Shown here: positions 35,216-43,344 of the stretch, one piece after another
How the letters are laid out: each line of letters starts with the position of its first letter
Numbering within the stretch: position 1 is the first letter of the stretch
Assembly (NCBI GenBank): GCA_024227565.1
Contig: JAAEUE010000297.1
Span: 1 to 51,544, forward strand
DNA from: Alphaproteobacteria bacterium
Lineage (GTDB): Bacteria > Pseudomonadota > Alphaproteobacteria > Rhizobiales > CAJQND01
Length of the DNA stretch: 51,544 nt
Reading direction: 5' to 3'
Position numbers and translations under genes: made by a program
The notes under the pieces: model-generated
Database searches by the model: none
Seen by the model: the letters and a program-made list of their open reading frames with translations, nothing else
What the model was told of the DNA's origin: nothing

Positions 35216-35704
35216 TCAGAAGTCGCGCGGGATGCGAAGAACCTGGCCAGGAAAGATAAGGTCCGGATCAGATACGATGTGCTGATTGGCCTGGAAGATG
35301 GGCTGCCATGCGGCGGCGTTTTCATAATATCGCTGCGCCAAGCTCGAAAGTGTATCGCCGGATGCCACCTCATGCTCCCAATATCCCATGTAGCCTGGCA
35401 GGATCATTGGCCCGTAGAGAACCGGAACCGTAGCCATTGGAATTGGCGCCTCTCCGCCGCCGCCATCATCGGCCAACGTTACGAACAGCCGGTTGAGTTG
35501 AAATGCGGTTGTGTCTGGAATTGAGATTGACGCTTGGAATTGGCGGATCGACAATGAGCCGACCGTGGCGAGGCCGGTGACTTCATCATGGCCTTCGGTG
35601 ACCTTGATGCTCATCTGACCCTCAAATGCAACGGCATTGCCCGCAATGAGGATATCGCTGCTGACCAGATCAAAAGGTTGTGGTTGTTGGATGTGGATGT
35701 TCAT
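35216..35704 (-). CDS. LysM protein with Gmad2-like N-terminal domain
   Basis: A 162-residue protein. Residues 1-95 resemble the Gmad2 immunoglobulin-like domain (FDLVSSDILIAGNAVAFEG). Residues about 112-160 are a clear LysM peptidoglycan/chitin-binding repeat (WEHEVASGDTLSSLAQRYYENAAAWQPIFQAN, PDLIFPGQVLRIP). No obvious signal peptide is present at the chosen ATG, which has AAGGAGAAC 6 nt upstream. The open frame extends to 35914, but the added residues overlap the sulfotransferase gene and look non-coding. Whether it is exported by another route is unclear. Confidence 0.78.
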   Translation of the reverse strand: MNIHIQQPQPFDLVSSDILIAGNAVAFEGQMSIKVTEGHDEVTGLATVGSLSIRQFQASISIPDTTAFQLNRLFVTLADDGGGGEAPIPMATVPVLYGPMILPGYMGYWEHEVASGDTLSSLAQRYYENAAAWQPIFQANQHIVSDPDLIFPGQVLRIPRDF

Positions 35705-35795
35705 TGCCACGTTCTCCTTGGCTATGCCCCGGCCAGACCCAGCTGAAAGAATGCGGCTGATAGACGTCAATTTGATGGCGAATGATGCGCAAGTC

Positions 35796-36704
35796 CTAGA
35801 GCAGAGCGCGCAGGTCCCGATATGATTTGGCACCGGTGAGAGGGGTGACCTCCTCACGCCAGATCTCATCAAACCGAGCCGCCATTTGTTCCGATAACAA
35901 GGGTTTGGACGCACCCACCTTGCCGGACTTCACCTTGGATGATTCTCCATCCGGAGGGAGACCGATGGCGACGTCGCGCGCCCGGCGCAACAAATTGTCG
36001 TCGAACTGGTGCTTGTGCTGAAGCATGAACTCGATTGATGATTGCTCCAGCACCAACTGTTCAAGCTGATCATCAAGTTCGATACCAATGAACTCTGCAA
36101 CGATGCGGACGTAAGCTGCGGGATCTTGTTTGATGTCTTCGAAGCAAAACATCCGCACACTGGGCTCGTGGCGGCGCTTCCACCAAGAACACAGATGGGT
36201 CCAGTAGCGGTCGCCCCCACTTAACGCCAGGAAGTACTCCTCAGTGAAAGTATCAAGCGACACAGCTCCTGGCTCCATGTACCAGCCATTCATGAAGTTG
36301 AAGAATGAGACGCAAGCGTCCATCGGGTCGCGCAGCACAACGATGTAGCGTGCGCCTTCCGGCAGCTCATCGGCGCTCATGTGAGTTTTGAAGGCTCTGG
36401 GGGAAAATCCTTGCGGGCCGTTCAGATCTATGCCGCAATCGTAGGCGACTTCCATAAACGGGATCACCTCTGAGATTTCGCCGAACATCATGTCGCCGCG
36501 ACTGCGCAGACCATGCACAATCTGTTGCATCCATGTGGTGCCGCATTTCGGATGCGTGGAGATGATAACATCATCGGCGTTAACGTTGAGCTTTGCCGCG
36601 TGGCTTCGGCATGCCGCGGTGGTGCTGGCGGCAAACTGTTGGTTTAGCTCGGCCACTGAACAGGATCGGCGAACCTCACCCAGAGGGAGTGTGTCGTTTG
36701 TCAT
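35796..36704 (-). CDS. PAPS-dependent sulfotransferase
   Basis: A 302-residue cytosolic-type sulfotransferase (Sulfotransfer_1). It would transfer sulfate from PAPS to an alcohol, phenol or amine. The 5'-phosphosulfate loop is STHPKCGTTWMQQI (normally YPKSGTTW, so Ser is replaced by Cys). The probable catalytic histidine is in FKTHMSADEL, and the 3'-phosphate site is VVLRDPMDACVSFFNF. The ATG at 36704 is preferred, because the frame upstream to 36737 overlaps the DUF1801 gene. It lies 5 bp after that gene, so the two are probably co-transcribed. The acceptor is unknown. Confidence 0.85.
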   Translation of the reverse strand: MTNDTLPLGEVRRSCSVAELNQQFAASTTAACRSHAAKLNVNADDVIISTHPKCGTTWMQQIVHGLRSRGDMMFGEISEVIPFMEVAYDCGIDLNGPQGFSPRAFKTHMSADELPEGARYIVVLRDPMDACVSFFNFMNGWYMEPGAVSLDTFTEEYFLALSGGDRYWTHLCSWWKRRHEPSVRMFCFEDIKQDPAAYVRIVAEFIGIELDDQLEQLVLEQSSIEFMLQHKHQFDDNLLRRARDVAIGLPPDGESSKVKSGKVGASKPLLSEQMAARFDEIWREEVTPLTGAKSYRDLRALL

Positions 36705-36709
36705 GAGGG

Positions 36710-37075
36710 TTAGGTGTCTGCGTCCTTCATATCGCACCAGGCTCGGAAGATGGCGGTGAGCTCTGCTGATTTGGCCTCAAGGTCAGGCAGGTCGAACACC
36801 TTGAATGACCGGGCCTCTTTTCCATCACCTTGCAGGTTTTGAACGTCACCAGCGATCTCAGCGCCCTTGTGAAACATCAAGCTTGCATGTTTCTTTGCCC
36901 TGGGAAAGAAGCTGGCAATGTTGCCTTTGTACATGAAGGTCGGAGCCTGCCATTTGATGCACTCGTCAATTCGCGGATCGCAACTCAAAGCCAATTGGCG
37001 AATTGCAGCAACTACAGGCTTCATAGGGTTGTCGTACGCTTCGAGCCAGAGGTCTACTTCCGGGTTTATGTTCAT
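36710..37075 (-). CDS. DUF1801 domain protein
   Basis: A 121-residue protein of the DUF1801 (YdhG-like, iron-chaperone/frataxin-related fold) family. Typical blocks are IRQLALSCDPRIDECIKWQAPTFMYKGNIASF, FPRAKKHASLMFHKGAEI and GDGKEARSFKVFD. AGGAG lies 8 nt before the ATG. It is followed directly by the sulfotransferase gene. No biochemical role is established. Confidence 0.85.
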   Translation of the reverse strand: MNINPEVDLWLEAYDNPMKPVVAAIRQLALSCDPRIDECIKWQAPTFMYKGNIASFFPRAKKHASLMFHKGAEIAGDVQNLQGDGKEARSFKVFDLPDLEAKSAELTAIFRAWCDMKDADT

Positions 37076-37104
37076 CGGTGAGCTCCTGTGAATGCCAGGG
37101 TATC

Positions 37105-38022
37105 CTACAGCCCAAAGGGCACAAAGGGCATGGGCCGATTGCTGGAGTAGATGGAGAGCCGCCGCGAGCCTGGAACAGCATCGCCCCTGCGGTGGAAGCC
37201 CAGTGTGTCAGCGATTACCATGGTATTGCCCGGAACGGTCAAGGATATGGGAGCGGGCAAACCAAGCTCACCAATATCGGTTTCGCTGATCCGGAAGGAA
37301 CCGCCGCTGGCACGGCCGGTCTGACGTTTGTGGTCAATTGCAGCACGCGCCATGCGGTTTTCCCATTGTATGCGTTTCGGAGTGAGCTTGTGGCTTCCGG
37401 GCACATACATGAACGGGCCGTTTTCCTCGGTGACCTCATCAATGAAGTACCAGAACTTCATGGAAGAAAAGAACGTGTCTCTGTGAAAGTCCTTTTGGAT
37501 GTCGGGGTTCCGGGCTTCATCGCCGTTGATGGTTTCATAGATCCGAACATTTCCGGCGCGCGCCGGTAACCCCACAACCAGGCGCGACAGGTTTGACAGA
37601 ACCGGGTTGCGGCAAAAGGCGCTCAGTTCGGGCATGGTCTGCGGGTTGGTTCTGATGAACCGGTTCAAAGTGCCGCCATCAAACCGATCATATCCCCAGT
37701 CCGCATGTTCCTGGGGTTGGAAACCGGGTTTCAGATTTTCCCTTGGCGGCGAGAGGTGGCGGACGTGCTGCACTGTTGCGTGCACCTCGTCGCGCAGGCG
37801 TGCAAATGTTTCGGTTGGCAACAGATTGGTGATGGCCACATAGCCGTCCCTGCGCACAGCTTGGGCATGCCGGTTGCGCCGCCATGCCACCTGCCAACGG
37901 CGCGACGCATTGCATAACGCGGCAGCCTTCATGCGGTAACCATGAAGACCCTTTGAGATGAGGCCCTCGTGCCCTATCCAGGGATCGTCAAAACTGCGAC
38001 TGGATGTGAGTAAGGAAAACAA
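37105..38022 (-). CDS. Phytanoyl-CoA dioxygenase (PhyH) family protein
   Basis: A protein of up to 305 residues of the PhyH family, Fe(II)/2-oxoglutarate-dependent oxygenases. The H-x-D iron motif is in KDFHRDTFF and the distal histidine in DTLGFHRRGDAVPGSRR, whose last arginine would hold 2-oxoglutarate. The double-stranded beta-helix segment EENGPFMYVPGSHKL also fits. The frame opens at a TTG (38022). An ATG at 37932 is an alternative but has no better ribosome site, so the start is uncertain. It ends 29 bp before the DUF1801 gene and probably leads the PhyH-DUF1801-sulfotransferase unit. The substrate is unknown. Confidence 0.83.
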   Translation of the reverse strand: MFSLLTSSRSFDDPWIGHEGLISKGLHGYRMKAAALCNASRRWQVAWRRNRHAQAVRRDGYVAITNLLPTETFARLRDEVHATVQHVRHLSPPRENLKPGFQPQEHADWGYDRFDGGTLNRFIRTNPQTMPELSAFCRNPVLSNLSRLVVGLPARAGNVRIYETINGDEARNPDIQKDFHRDTFFSSMKFWYFIDEVTEENGPFMYVPGSHKLTPKRIQWENRMARAAIDHKRQTGRASGGSFRISETDIGELGLPAPISLTVPGNTMVIADTLGFHRRGDAVPGSRRLSIYSSNRPMPFVPFGL

Positions 38023-38153
38023 GACCCAGATCCCCGTTGGTTTGAAGGCCGGATGATCGCGCCCGGGCTATTGTTATAAGTAACAGATTTGTCGTATTTG
38101 CGAACAGGCTGAGACGTCCCTCGGGGGAACGTGGCGGAGAACAAGGATTTAGC

Positions 38154-38781
38154 AGTGCTTCCCAATCTTGTGTACGCCCTGGATATTCTGGGCGTTGCCG
38201 TGTTTGCGGCCTCCGGCGCTCTGGTTGCCAGCCGCAAGTAAATGGACTTGATCGGTTTCGGCCTGCTTGCGTCCATAACCGGAATCGGCGGCGGCACGCT
38301 GCGTGACGTCATATTGGACCGGCCGGTTTTTTGGATCTCGGATCAAATTTTTCTGGCGATCTGTCTTTTGGTGGCCCTCATCACGTTTTTTGCCGCTCAT
38401 CTCATTCAGCGCCGATATCCTGTTCTACTTTGGCTCGATGCTGCTGGATTGGCCGCTTACGGGGTGCTCGGCGCTCATGTGGCGCAGCGGTCGGGGGCCG
38501 GAGTGATTGTGGCGGCCGTTCTGGGCGTTACAACAGCGACCTTCGGCGGGATGATGCGGGATGTTGTAAGCCAAGAAACGCCCCTTATTCTGCAAAAGCA
38601 GCTTTAGGCGACAGCCGCCCTTGCCGCAGCGGTGGCTTACCTTGTGCTGACGTTCGCAGGACTGTCGGCTGTCATGGCTGCAGTGCTGGCAACCATTGGG
38701 GGGTTTGCCCTTCGCGGTGGGGCGATCAGGTACGATTTGTCTCTGCCACGCTACAGGCCTCGGGTCGGCCGGACGTACTGA
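38154..38781 (+). pseudogene. Trimeric intracellular cation channel (TRIC/UPF0126) pseudogene with two in-frame stops
   Basis: One frame encodes a full UPF0126/TRIC-type membrane protein (YALDILGVAVFAASGALVASRK, MDLIGFGLLASITGIGGGTLRDV, LDAAGLAAYGVLGAH, FGGMMRDVVSQETPLILQKQL, ATAALAAAVAYLVL). It is interrupted by TAA at 38239-38241, where the family has Arg/Gln, and by TAG at 38605-38607, where it has Tyr. The natural end is TGA 38779-38781. The best start, GTG 38154 behind AAGGA, is out of phase with this frame by one base at a CCCC run, and a TAG at 38149 blocks earlier starts in it. Both conserved repeats remain intact at residue level, so decay is recent. Sequencing error or readthrough cannot be excluded. 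Confidence 0.82.
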
Positions 38782-38789
38782 GAGTTCGG

Positions 38790-40097
38790 CTAACCCAGGG
38801 CATAGACCAGCGCTGCGCCGCCGGCAGAGGCGAGCAACAAGACCCGCATCAGATCCCAGTGGAAGCGGAACAGCAGAACTGCGCAAAGCGCGCTTAGCAG
38901 CACGGCCCGCCAATCGATCGTAGCCAAATCCGGGGTCCACAACACCAAAGGCCCGGATTTTGTCGCCGTCACGCGTGCGAAGAACACATGCAGGGCAAAC
39001 CAGATGGTGAGATTGAGAATGACGCCCACCACCGCGGCGCTGATCGCCGAAAGTGCACCTTTCAGGCGCGGTTGAGCGCCGATCCAATCGATGAAAGGGG
39101 CGCCGGCGAAGATCCATAGGAAGCAGGGTGCAAACGTCGCCCACAGGGTCACCAGTGCGCCTAGAACACCGAGGCCAAATCCGCCTTCACGAAAGGCCGC
39201 CAGGAAGCCCACAAATTGCGTCACCAAGATCAATGGGCCCGGTGTGGTTTCCGCCAGCCCGAGACCGTCCATCATCTCGCCGGCGCTGAGCCAACCAAAC
39301 TGATTGACCACGTCTTGGCCCATATATGCCAGAACCGCATAGGCCCCGCCGAAGGTGACCACTGCCAATTTGGAGAAGAACACCCCGACCTCAACCAGCA
39401 CTGGCTGTGGCGAAATCATTGCAACCAGGGCCAACGGAATAAACCAGATTGCGAGCCACAGCACGATAGTCATGGCCGTGTTGAGCAAGGAGCCACTGGG
39501 GGCAATCTTGACAGGCTGTTCGCTTGGGGCTGAGCCAGACATAACGAAGCCATAGGCGGCGGCTGCTGCAATGATTAGCGGGAAAGGCAAGGCAAGAAAG
39601 AAGATGCCGGTGAACGCCATGGCTGCAATAATCCAATGGGCCATGCCACTGAGCGCCTTCTTGGCAACCCGCAGCAACGCTTCCACGACGATCAGCACCA
39701 CTGTGGCTTTCACACCGAGAAACAGTGCGCTCACCAAAGGGACGCTCCCAAAATATGCGTAAATGGTCGCCAAGGCCAAAATGACCAGGGCCCCGGGCAG
39801 CACGAACAGCAGCCCTGCAATCAAGCCGCCGAGAGTGCCGTGCAGCCGCCAGCCGGAATAGGTCGCAAGTTGCATGGCTTCAGGGCCCGGCAGGAACATG
39901 CAAAAACTCAGGGCATTGAGAAACTGCTGCTCGGTAAGCCACCCGCGCCGATCCACCACTTCGCGGTGCATCAGTGCAATCTGGGCAGCTGGGCCGCCAA
40001 AAGACAACACTCCGATACGCGCCCAAACCCGAGTGGCTTCCGCGAGCGTGGGGGTAGACCGGTGCTCCGCGCCGGTTTCCATCATCGTGTTTTGCAT
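38790..40097 (-). CDS. chrA: Chromate transporter
   Basis: A 435-residue inner-membrane chromate efflux protein (CHR family) with two homologous halves. The N-half motif is FGGPAAQIALMHREVVDRRGWLTEQQFLNALSFCMFLPGPEAMQLA, and the C-half equivalent is FGGAYAVLAYMGQDVVNQFGWLSAGEMMDGLGLAETTPGPLILV. About ten helices are evident. The frame is open to 40301, but the extension duplicates the chrB coding region in another frame; ATG 40097 is the sensible start. It lies 4 bp after the chrB stop, so the two form one chromate-resistance operon. Confidence 0.92.
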   Translation of the reverse strand: MQNTMMETGAEHRSTPTLAEATRVWARIGVLSFGGPAAQIALMHREVVDRRGWLTEQQFLNALSFCMFLPGPEAMQLATYSGWRLHGTLGGLIAGLLFVLPGALVILALATIYAYFGSVPLVSALFLGVKATVVLIVVEALLRVAKKALSGMAHWIIAAMAFTGIFFLALPFPLIIAAAAAYGFVMSGSAPSEQPVKIAPSGSLLNTAMTIVLWLAIWFIPLALVAMISPQPVLVEVGVFFSKLAVVTFGGAYAVLAYMGQDVVNQFGWLSAGEMMDGLGLAETTPGPLILVTQFVGFLAAFREGGFGLGVLGALVTLWATFAPCFLWIFAGAPFIDWIGAQPRLKGALSAISAAVVGVILNLTIWFALHVFFARVTATKSGPLVLWTPDLATIDWRAVLLSALCAVLLFRFHWDLMRVLLLASAGGAALVYALG

Positions 40098-40101
40098 GGC
40101 T

Positions 40102-40920
40102 CTAGCTCTCGACCTTGGCCGATGGCCAGTTGTGCTGCTCATCGGTGGCATCGCGGGCCCAGCGATAAAACGCATCATAGAGTGCCATGCCCGCCTCAAG
40201 TTGGGCCAGATCGTCGCGATACATCCGAGACAACCCCAAAGATGCCGCCAGGAGCCCTGCCGCTTCCGGTGCCAGGTCGTGCCGGTTGGTGTCTGCACCA
40301 CGAACGATCGTTGCCAGCCGGTCCAATGGCTCAGTGTTGAGGCAGAACTCTTCGATCATGGTGTCGAAGGTGCAACGCTCGCCGCGATGGCTCCAGAACA
40401 CATCTTCAACATCAAAGGGTGTCGCACCAAACCGGTCGGCAACTCCGGCAACTTCAGATGGAGAGACAAAGAGAAACTGCGCGCGCGGGTCCACGAAACG
40501 CCTGATCAACCAGGGACAGGCGATACGGTCGATTTTGGGCCGGTGCCGGGTGACCCAGACGGTACGGCCCTGGGCATTGCGCTCTGGGATCTTTTCAGCG
40601 GGAACCAGTGACAGGTTGGCGTCGCGCCAACCGAAATTTCCACCTTGGAGGTTTTCGGCTGTTACCCCGTTATCGCGCAGGATTGCTGCTGCACCTTCGC
40701 TTAGCTTCTGGCCCTTTTGGCAAATGACGACCACGCGTTGGTCTGTGAGCTGGGGGGCAAGGGCGGCTATATCCTTGAAAGGGTGGCGAAAAGCACCGGG
40801 TAGCAGCCGCGGATCTGCGTTGTAATCTTCGTCAATGCAGATATCCACCAGCACGGGTGCGTCTGGCGTTCCAATGAGACGGGAAAGTTGGGAAACGGTT
40901 ATTTGTGTTGGGGACGGCAT
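40102..40920 (-). CDS. chrB: Rhodanese-ChrB fusion, chromate resistance protein
   Basis: A 272-residue two-domain protein. Residues 1-110 form a rhodanese-like domain with the active-site cysteine in VVICQKGQKLS (about 67) and PGAFRHPF. The remainder is the ChrB C-terminal domain (VWVTRHRPKIDRIACPWLIRRFVDPRAQFLFV, about 122-153). ChrB proteins sense or help detoxify chromate and often regulate chrA. The rhodanese domain replaces the usual N-terminal ChrB region. GGGAGG lies 8 nt upstream of the ATG. The stop is 4 bp before chrA. An inverted repeat 78 bp upstream may be its operator. Confidence 0.9.
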   Translation of the reverse strand: MPSPTQITVSQLSRLIGTPDAPVLVDICIDEDYNADPRLLPGAFRHPFKDIAALAPQLTDQRVVVICQKGQKLSEGAAAILRDNGVTAENLQGGNFGWRDANLSLVPAEKIPERNAQGRTVWVTRHRPKIDRIACPWLIRRFVDPRAQFLFVSPSEVAGVADRFGATPFDVEDVFWSHRGERCTFDTMIEEFCLNTEPLDRLATIVRGADTNRHDLAPEAAGLLAASLGLSRMYRDDLAQLEAGMALYDAFYRWARDATDEQHNWPSAKVES

Positions 40921-40997
40921 GGTGCATCCTCCCTCCTAGATTTTGAGGTTTTCACGGATGCGAATCTTTGGCTGTCGCCTCACGGGGTGCTCGCGGT

Positions 40998-41018
40998 CCC
41001 CATGTTGCTAGTATGGGG
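40998..41018. promoter_or_regulatory. Inverted repeat upstream of chrB
   Basis: CCCCAT-N9-ATGGGG forms a perfect 6-9-6 dyad 78 bp before the chrB start, in the 172-bp gap between chrB and the downstream-facing end of the monooxygenase-like gene. It has the size of a dimeric regulator site. The regulator is unknown. Confidence 0.4.
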
Positions 41019-41092
41019 CATGACATGTGTTTCGTCAACGGCGCGCGCGCAAGTCGTTTCATAACCAATTGAATTTACGTGGTAAAAATATA

Positions 41093-41401
41093 TCACGGAA
41101 TGACGCGAACTGAGTAATCTCGAGGGAGGTCAGCAGTAATTTCAGCCCATGGCGAGGCTTTTGTGCGAGCTTGATGCGCATCGAACGCTTGCTGGTTCTC
41201 AAAGATTTCTTCAACAAGAAGTCGCAACTCAACCTCCCGGCATGGCGAAACATTGAACATGATGCAGCCTGGTTCGTCGCGTGTAAGCCTTATGTGATCC
41301 TGCAACGCGACTCGAACCTCATCCCAGCGATCGGCAGGAACATCCACATGTCCGTTTAGCAGAACGTGGCCTGATCTTTCTGTAATCTGCGCTTCTGACA
41401 T
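41093..41401 (-). CDS. Antibiotic-biosynthesis-monooxygenase (ABM) / quinol monooxygenase-like protein
   Basis: A 102-residue dimeric alpha-beta-barrel protein of the ABM family (YgiN-like). The pattern is LLNGHVDVPADRWDEVRVALQDHIRLTRDEPGCIMFNVSP, then LLVEEIFENQQAFDAHQ. Members oxidise quinols or polyketides without cofactor, or only bind such ligands. It is 102 bp from the DUF2461 gene on the same strand and may be a separate unit. The function is not predictable further. Confidence 0.82.
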   Translation of the reverse strand: MSEAQITERSGHVLLNGHVDVPADRWDEVRVALQDHIRLTRDEPGCIMFNVSPCREVELRLLVEEIFENQQAFDAHQARTKASPWAEITADLPRDYSVRVIP

Positions 41402-41503
41402 GTGGTTTTCCCTACAAGCTGAACGCCTGCCACTGTGCCTAGGGTCAATGCATTGTGCAAGCGTGTGGTAAGCCGCTAGTCGGCGGCCGGCAAAGGGGGA
41501 GGC

Positions 41504-42166
41504 TCAAAGCCCGCCGAGCCAACTGAAAAGCGGCAACAGGGCGCGGTACTCTTCGCGGGACTGCTTGATCAAACCCGGCCTGGTTGCTGGTTTCGTTGTC
41601 TCAATGTCGCGCCAAGCAGTCAGTCCCTTGTGGCGCAGGAGCTGTGAATATCCTGGTTCTGGATCAAAGCCTCTGGGCACCCGTTTCAGCGCAGGCTCAC
41701 TTAGCCTGATGCCTTGTTTCTCAAGGTTCGTTAGGTGCTGAGTAAGCGGTTCGCCCTGGCCGTCGACAATCTGCTGGCGAAAACGCTCCAGGGTTGGCTT
41801 GTCAAACCCAAACGCGCCCACGCCGAATGTCAATTTTTCAGGCTCAAGTGCAAAGAACCACGCAGGTGATGCGCCGCTTCGGCCCTCCAGGAGAAATGAA
41901 ATATGCAGATGGGCGTTATAGGGCGTTTTGTCTTTGGAGAAGCGCACATCCCGGTGAACACGGAATATCTTTGATTGATGTGGCAGGCCCGTCAGAGAGT
42001 TCAGCTGCGCGCACATCAGCTCGCAATAAGCCTGGGCAGGTCGTTTGATGACCTGTTCGTAGATGGACTTGTTTTGGGCGAACCAGTCCCGGTTGTTATT
42101 GTCCTTTAGGTCTTTCAAGAACCGGACGGCACTGGCAGGAAAGCACCAATCAGACGGGAGGCTCAT
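41504..42166 (-). CDS. DUF2461 domain-containing protein
   Basis: A 220-residue soluble protein of the DUF2461 (TIGR02453) family. Typical parts are FLKDLKDNNNRDWFAQNKSIYEQVIKRP, the IFRVHRDVRFSKDKTPYN block and GFDKPTLERFRQQIV. No activity is known for the family. It is the third gene of a GFA-TfoX-DUF2461 unit, 26 bp after TfoX. Confidence 0.85.
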   Translation of the reverse strand: MSLPSDWCFPASAVRFLKDLKDNNNRDWFAQNKSIYEQVIKRPAQAYCELMCAQLNSLTGLPHQSKIFRVHRDVRFSKDKTPYNAHLHISFLLEGRSGASPAWFFALEPEKLTFGVGAFGFDKPTLERFRQQIVDGQGEPLTQHLTNLEKQGIRLSEPALKRVPRGFDPEPGYSQLLRHKGLTAWRDIETTKPATRPGLIKQSREEYRALLPLFSWLGGL

Positions 42167-42192
42167 ATTTTTCTCCTTTTCCTCTCGCGCTT

Positions 42193-42534
42193 CTATTTCG
42201 GGGGCAGGGTTTTTGCAAAGCTCACAGCCAGATCAAGCCAAGACTGCATCACATCATCGCTGCATGCTTCTTCTGCGACGAAATAGAGCCCGGTCATCCG
42301 ACGTCTGCCCTGCATCATCGGCTCGCCGCCCTGCAGGGCGGATGCTTTTTCGGCATTGTCCTTGCCCACGCGGAACATGAACCTGCGCTGGCCGTCTTTT
42401 GCGCGGTCAGCGCCGCCGACCATGTTTCCGTTTAGCAGAAAGCAGACGCCGCCCATCATGCGCTTTTCGGATACGCCTTTGGTTTTGCCCAAAGCGGCGC
42501 GAAACCGTTCGGCTAGGAATTCGTCGTATGCCAT
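42193..42534 (-). CDS. TfoX/Sxy N-terminal domain protein
   Basis: A 113-residue protein with only the TfoX N-terminal domain: FRAALGKTKGVSEKRMMGGVCFLLNGNMVGG, then MFRVGK and MTGLYFVAEEA. Full TfoX/Sxy promotes competence-gene expression. Short stand-alone forms like this are common and of unknown role. It lies 20 bp downstream of the GFA gene and 26 bp upstream of DUF2461. Confidence 0.83.
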   Translation of the reverse strand: MAYDEFLAERFRAALGKTKGVSEKRMMGGVCFLLNGNMVGGADRAKDGQRRFMFRVGKDNAEKASALQGGEPMMQGRRRMTGLYFVAEEACSDDVMQSWLDLAVSFAKTLPPK

Positions 42535-42554
42535 AGGGCCATGTCTCCAATCGC

Positions 42555-42986
42555 CTAGGCTTCCGCCCCTGGGAGCTGGTCCGGCATTTCAGGAAAGCTG
42601 GGAAGATCCGGGTTCATATGATCCCAAGATGGCGCTCGGCTGGCGTATACGATCATTTGAGGCTTTGCGACCTCAGGGTCATCCAAGCTTGAGGCTCGTG
42701 AGAAGATCATGCCAGGCATTCCCGAGTTCCTTGAGAGTACGGCGCACCCGCACGTGGGGCAAAAGCCGCGGCTCACCATGTTTCCACTGTCGGCAGGGTG
42801 ATCATAGTATTTGAGTTCGCCTGAGCAAGAAAAGCCGTCCTCGGCGACCACCAAGTGTGTGCAGTGGCCCGTTCCGCTCGATTTTCTGCAATCGACACAG
42901 TGACAATGTCCTGTCAATTGCGGGTCGCTGGTGCTTTCATAACGCACAGCACCGCAAAGACACCCGCCTGAAAATCCTTCCGCCAT
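42555..42986 (-). CDS. GFA (glutathione-dependent formaldehyde-activating) family protein
   Basis: A 143-residue zinc-binding protein of the GFA/CENP-V family. The cysteine motifs are GGCLCGAVRY, GHCHCVDCRKSSGTGH and GFCPTCGCAV, forming two Zn sites. The ATG at 42986 (after GGAGCAGGTA) is preferred to the one four codons earlier. True Gfa condenses formaldehyde with glutathione, but most family members have no proven activity. It is the first gene of a three-gene operon and faces the HxlR regulator across 358 bp that carry duplicated candidate operators. Confidence 0.86.
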   Translation of the reverse strand: MAEGFSGGCLCGAVRYESTSDPQLTGHCHCVDCRKSSGTGHCTHLVVAEDGFSCSGELKYYDHPADSGNMVSRGFCPTCGCAVLSRNSGMPGMIFSRASSLDDPEVAKPQMIVYASRAPSWDHMNPDLPSFPEMPDQLPGAEA

Positions 42987-43076
42987 TACCTGCTCCATTC
43001 ATTTTGTTTGTTTTTGAAGATCGCCAGGGGTCATTTCTGGCGAATTGATGGGCACAGGTTAGGATTGTAAGTATAG

Positions 43077-43093
43077 ACTTGCAAGTGACAAGT
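43077..43093 (-). promoter_or_regulatory. Candidate HxlR operator, copy A (GFA side)
   Basis: Read on the minus strand, ACTTGTCACTTGCAAGT matches copy B at 43306-43322 at 15 of 17 positions, in opposite orientation. A TATACT (43075-43070, minus) lies immediately downstream, so it would sit at the GFA-operon promoter, about 90 bp from the GFA start. Confidence 0.5.
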
Positions 43094-43279
43094 TGCTGAC
43101 ATTTTCATCTCAATCCTTAGAACACAATTTTCTCCATAATATGCTGATTTTATGCGATTTATTAAACGATAGGCTTGGCGCGTTTTGAGTGGTATCGTGC
43201 AGTTAAGGGCACAAAAGAGGCTTTTGATTGCCATAAGATTGCCGCCGCTTCGCGCGCTGCATGCCCTCCATTGCGTTTA

Positions 43280-43308
43280 TTGAAGATTAAGATGTCTCAT
43301 ATTATACT
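43280..43308 (+). promoter_or_regulatory. Sigma-70-type promoter of the hxlR gene
   Basis: TTGAAG (43280-43285), a 17-bp spacer, then TATACT (43303-43308) give a good -35/-10 pair 37 bp before the GTG start. Operator copy B overlaps the -10 and the probable transcription start, which suits autorepression. Confidence 0.55.
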
Positions 43309-43322
43309 TGTAACTTGCAACT
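43306..43322 (+). promoter_or_regulatory. Candidate HxlR operator, copy B (hxlR side)
   Basis: ACTTGTAACTTGCAACT, 15 of 17 identical to the inverted copy A. It overlaps the -10 box of the regulator gene and ends 22 bp before its GTG start. Confidence 0.5.
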
Positions 43323-43344
43323 AACTATTGAAGGCGGTTCGCAC

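Noticed and set aside
40098..40301. N-terminal extension of ChrA
   Set aside because: It overlaps chrB, has no homology pattern, and ATG 40097 gives the family start.
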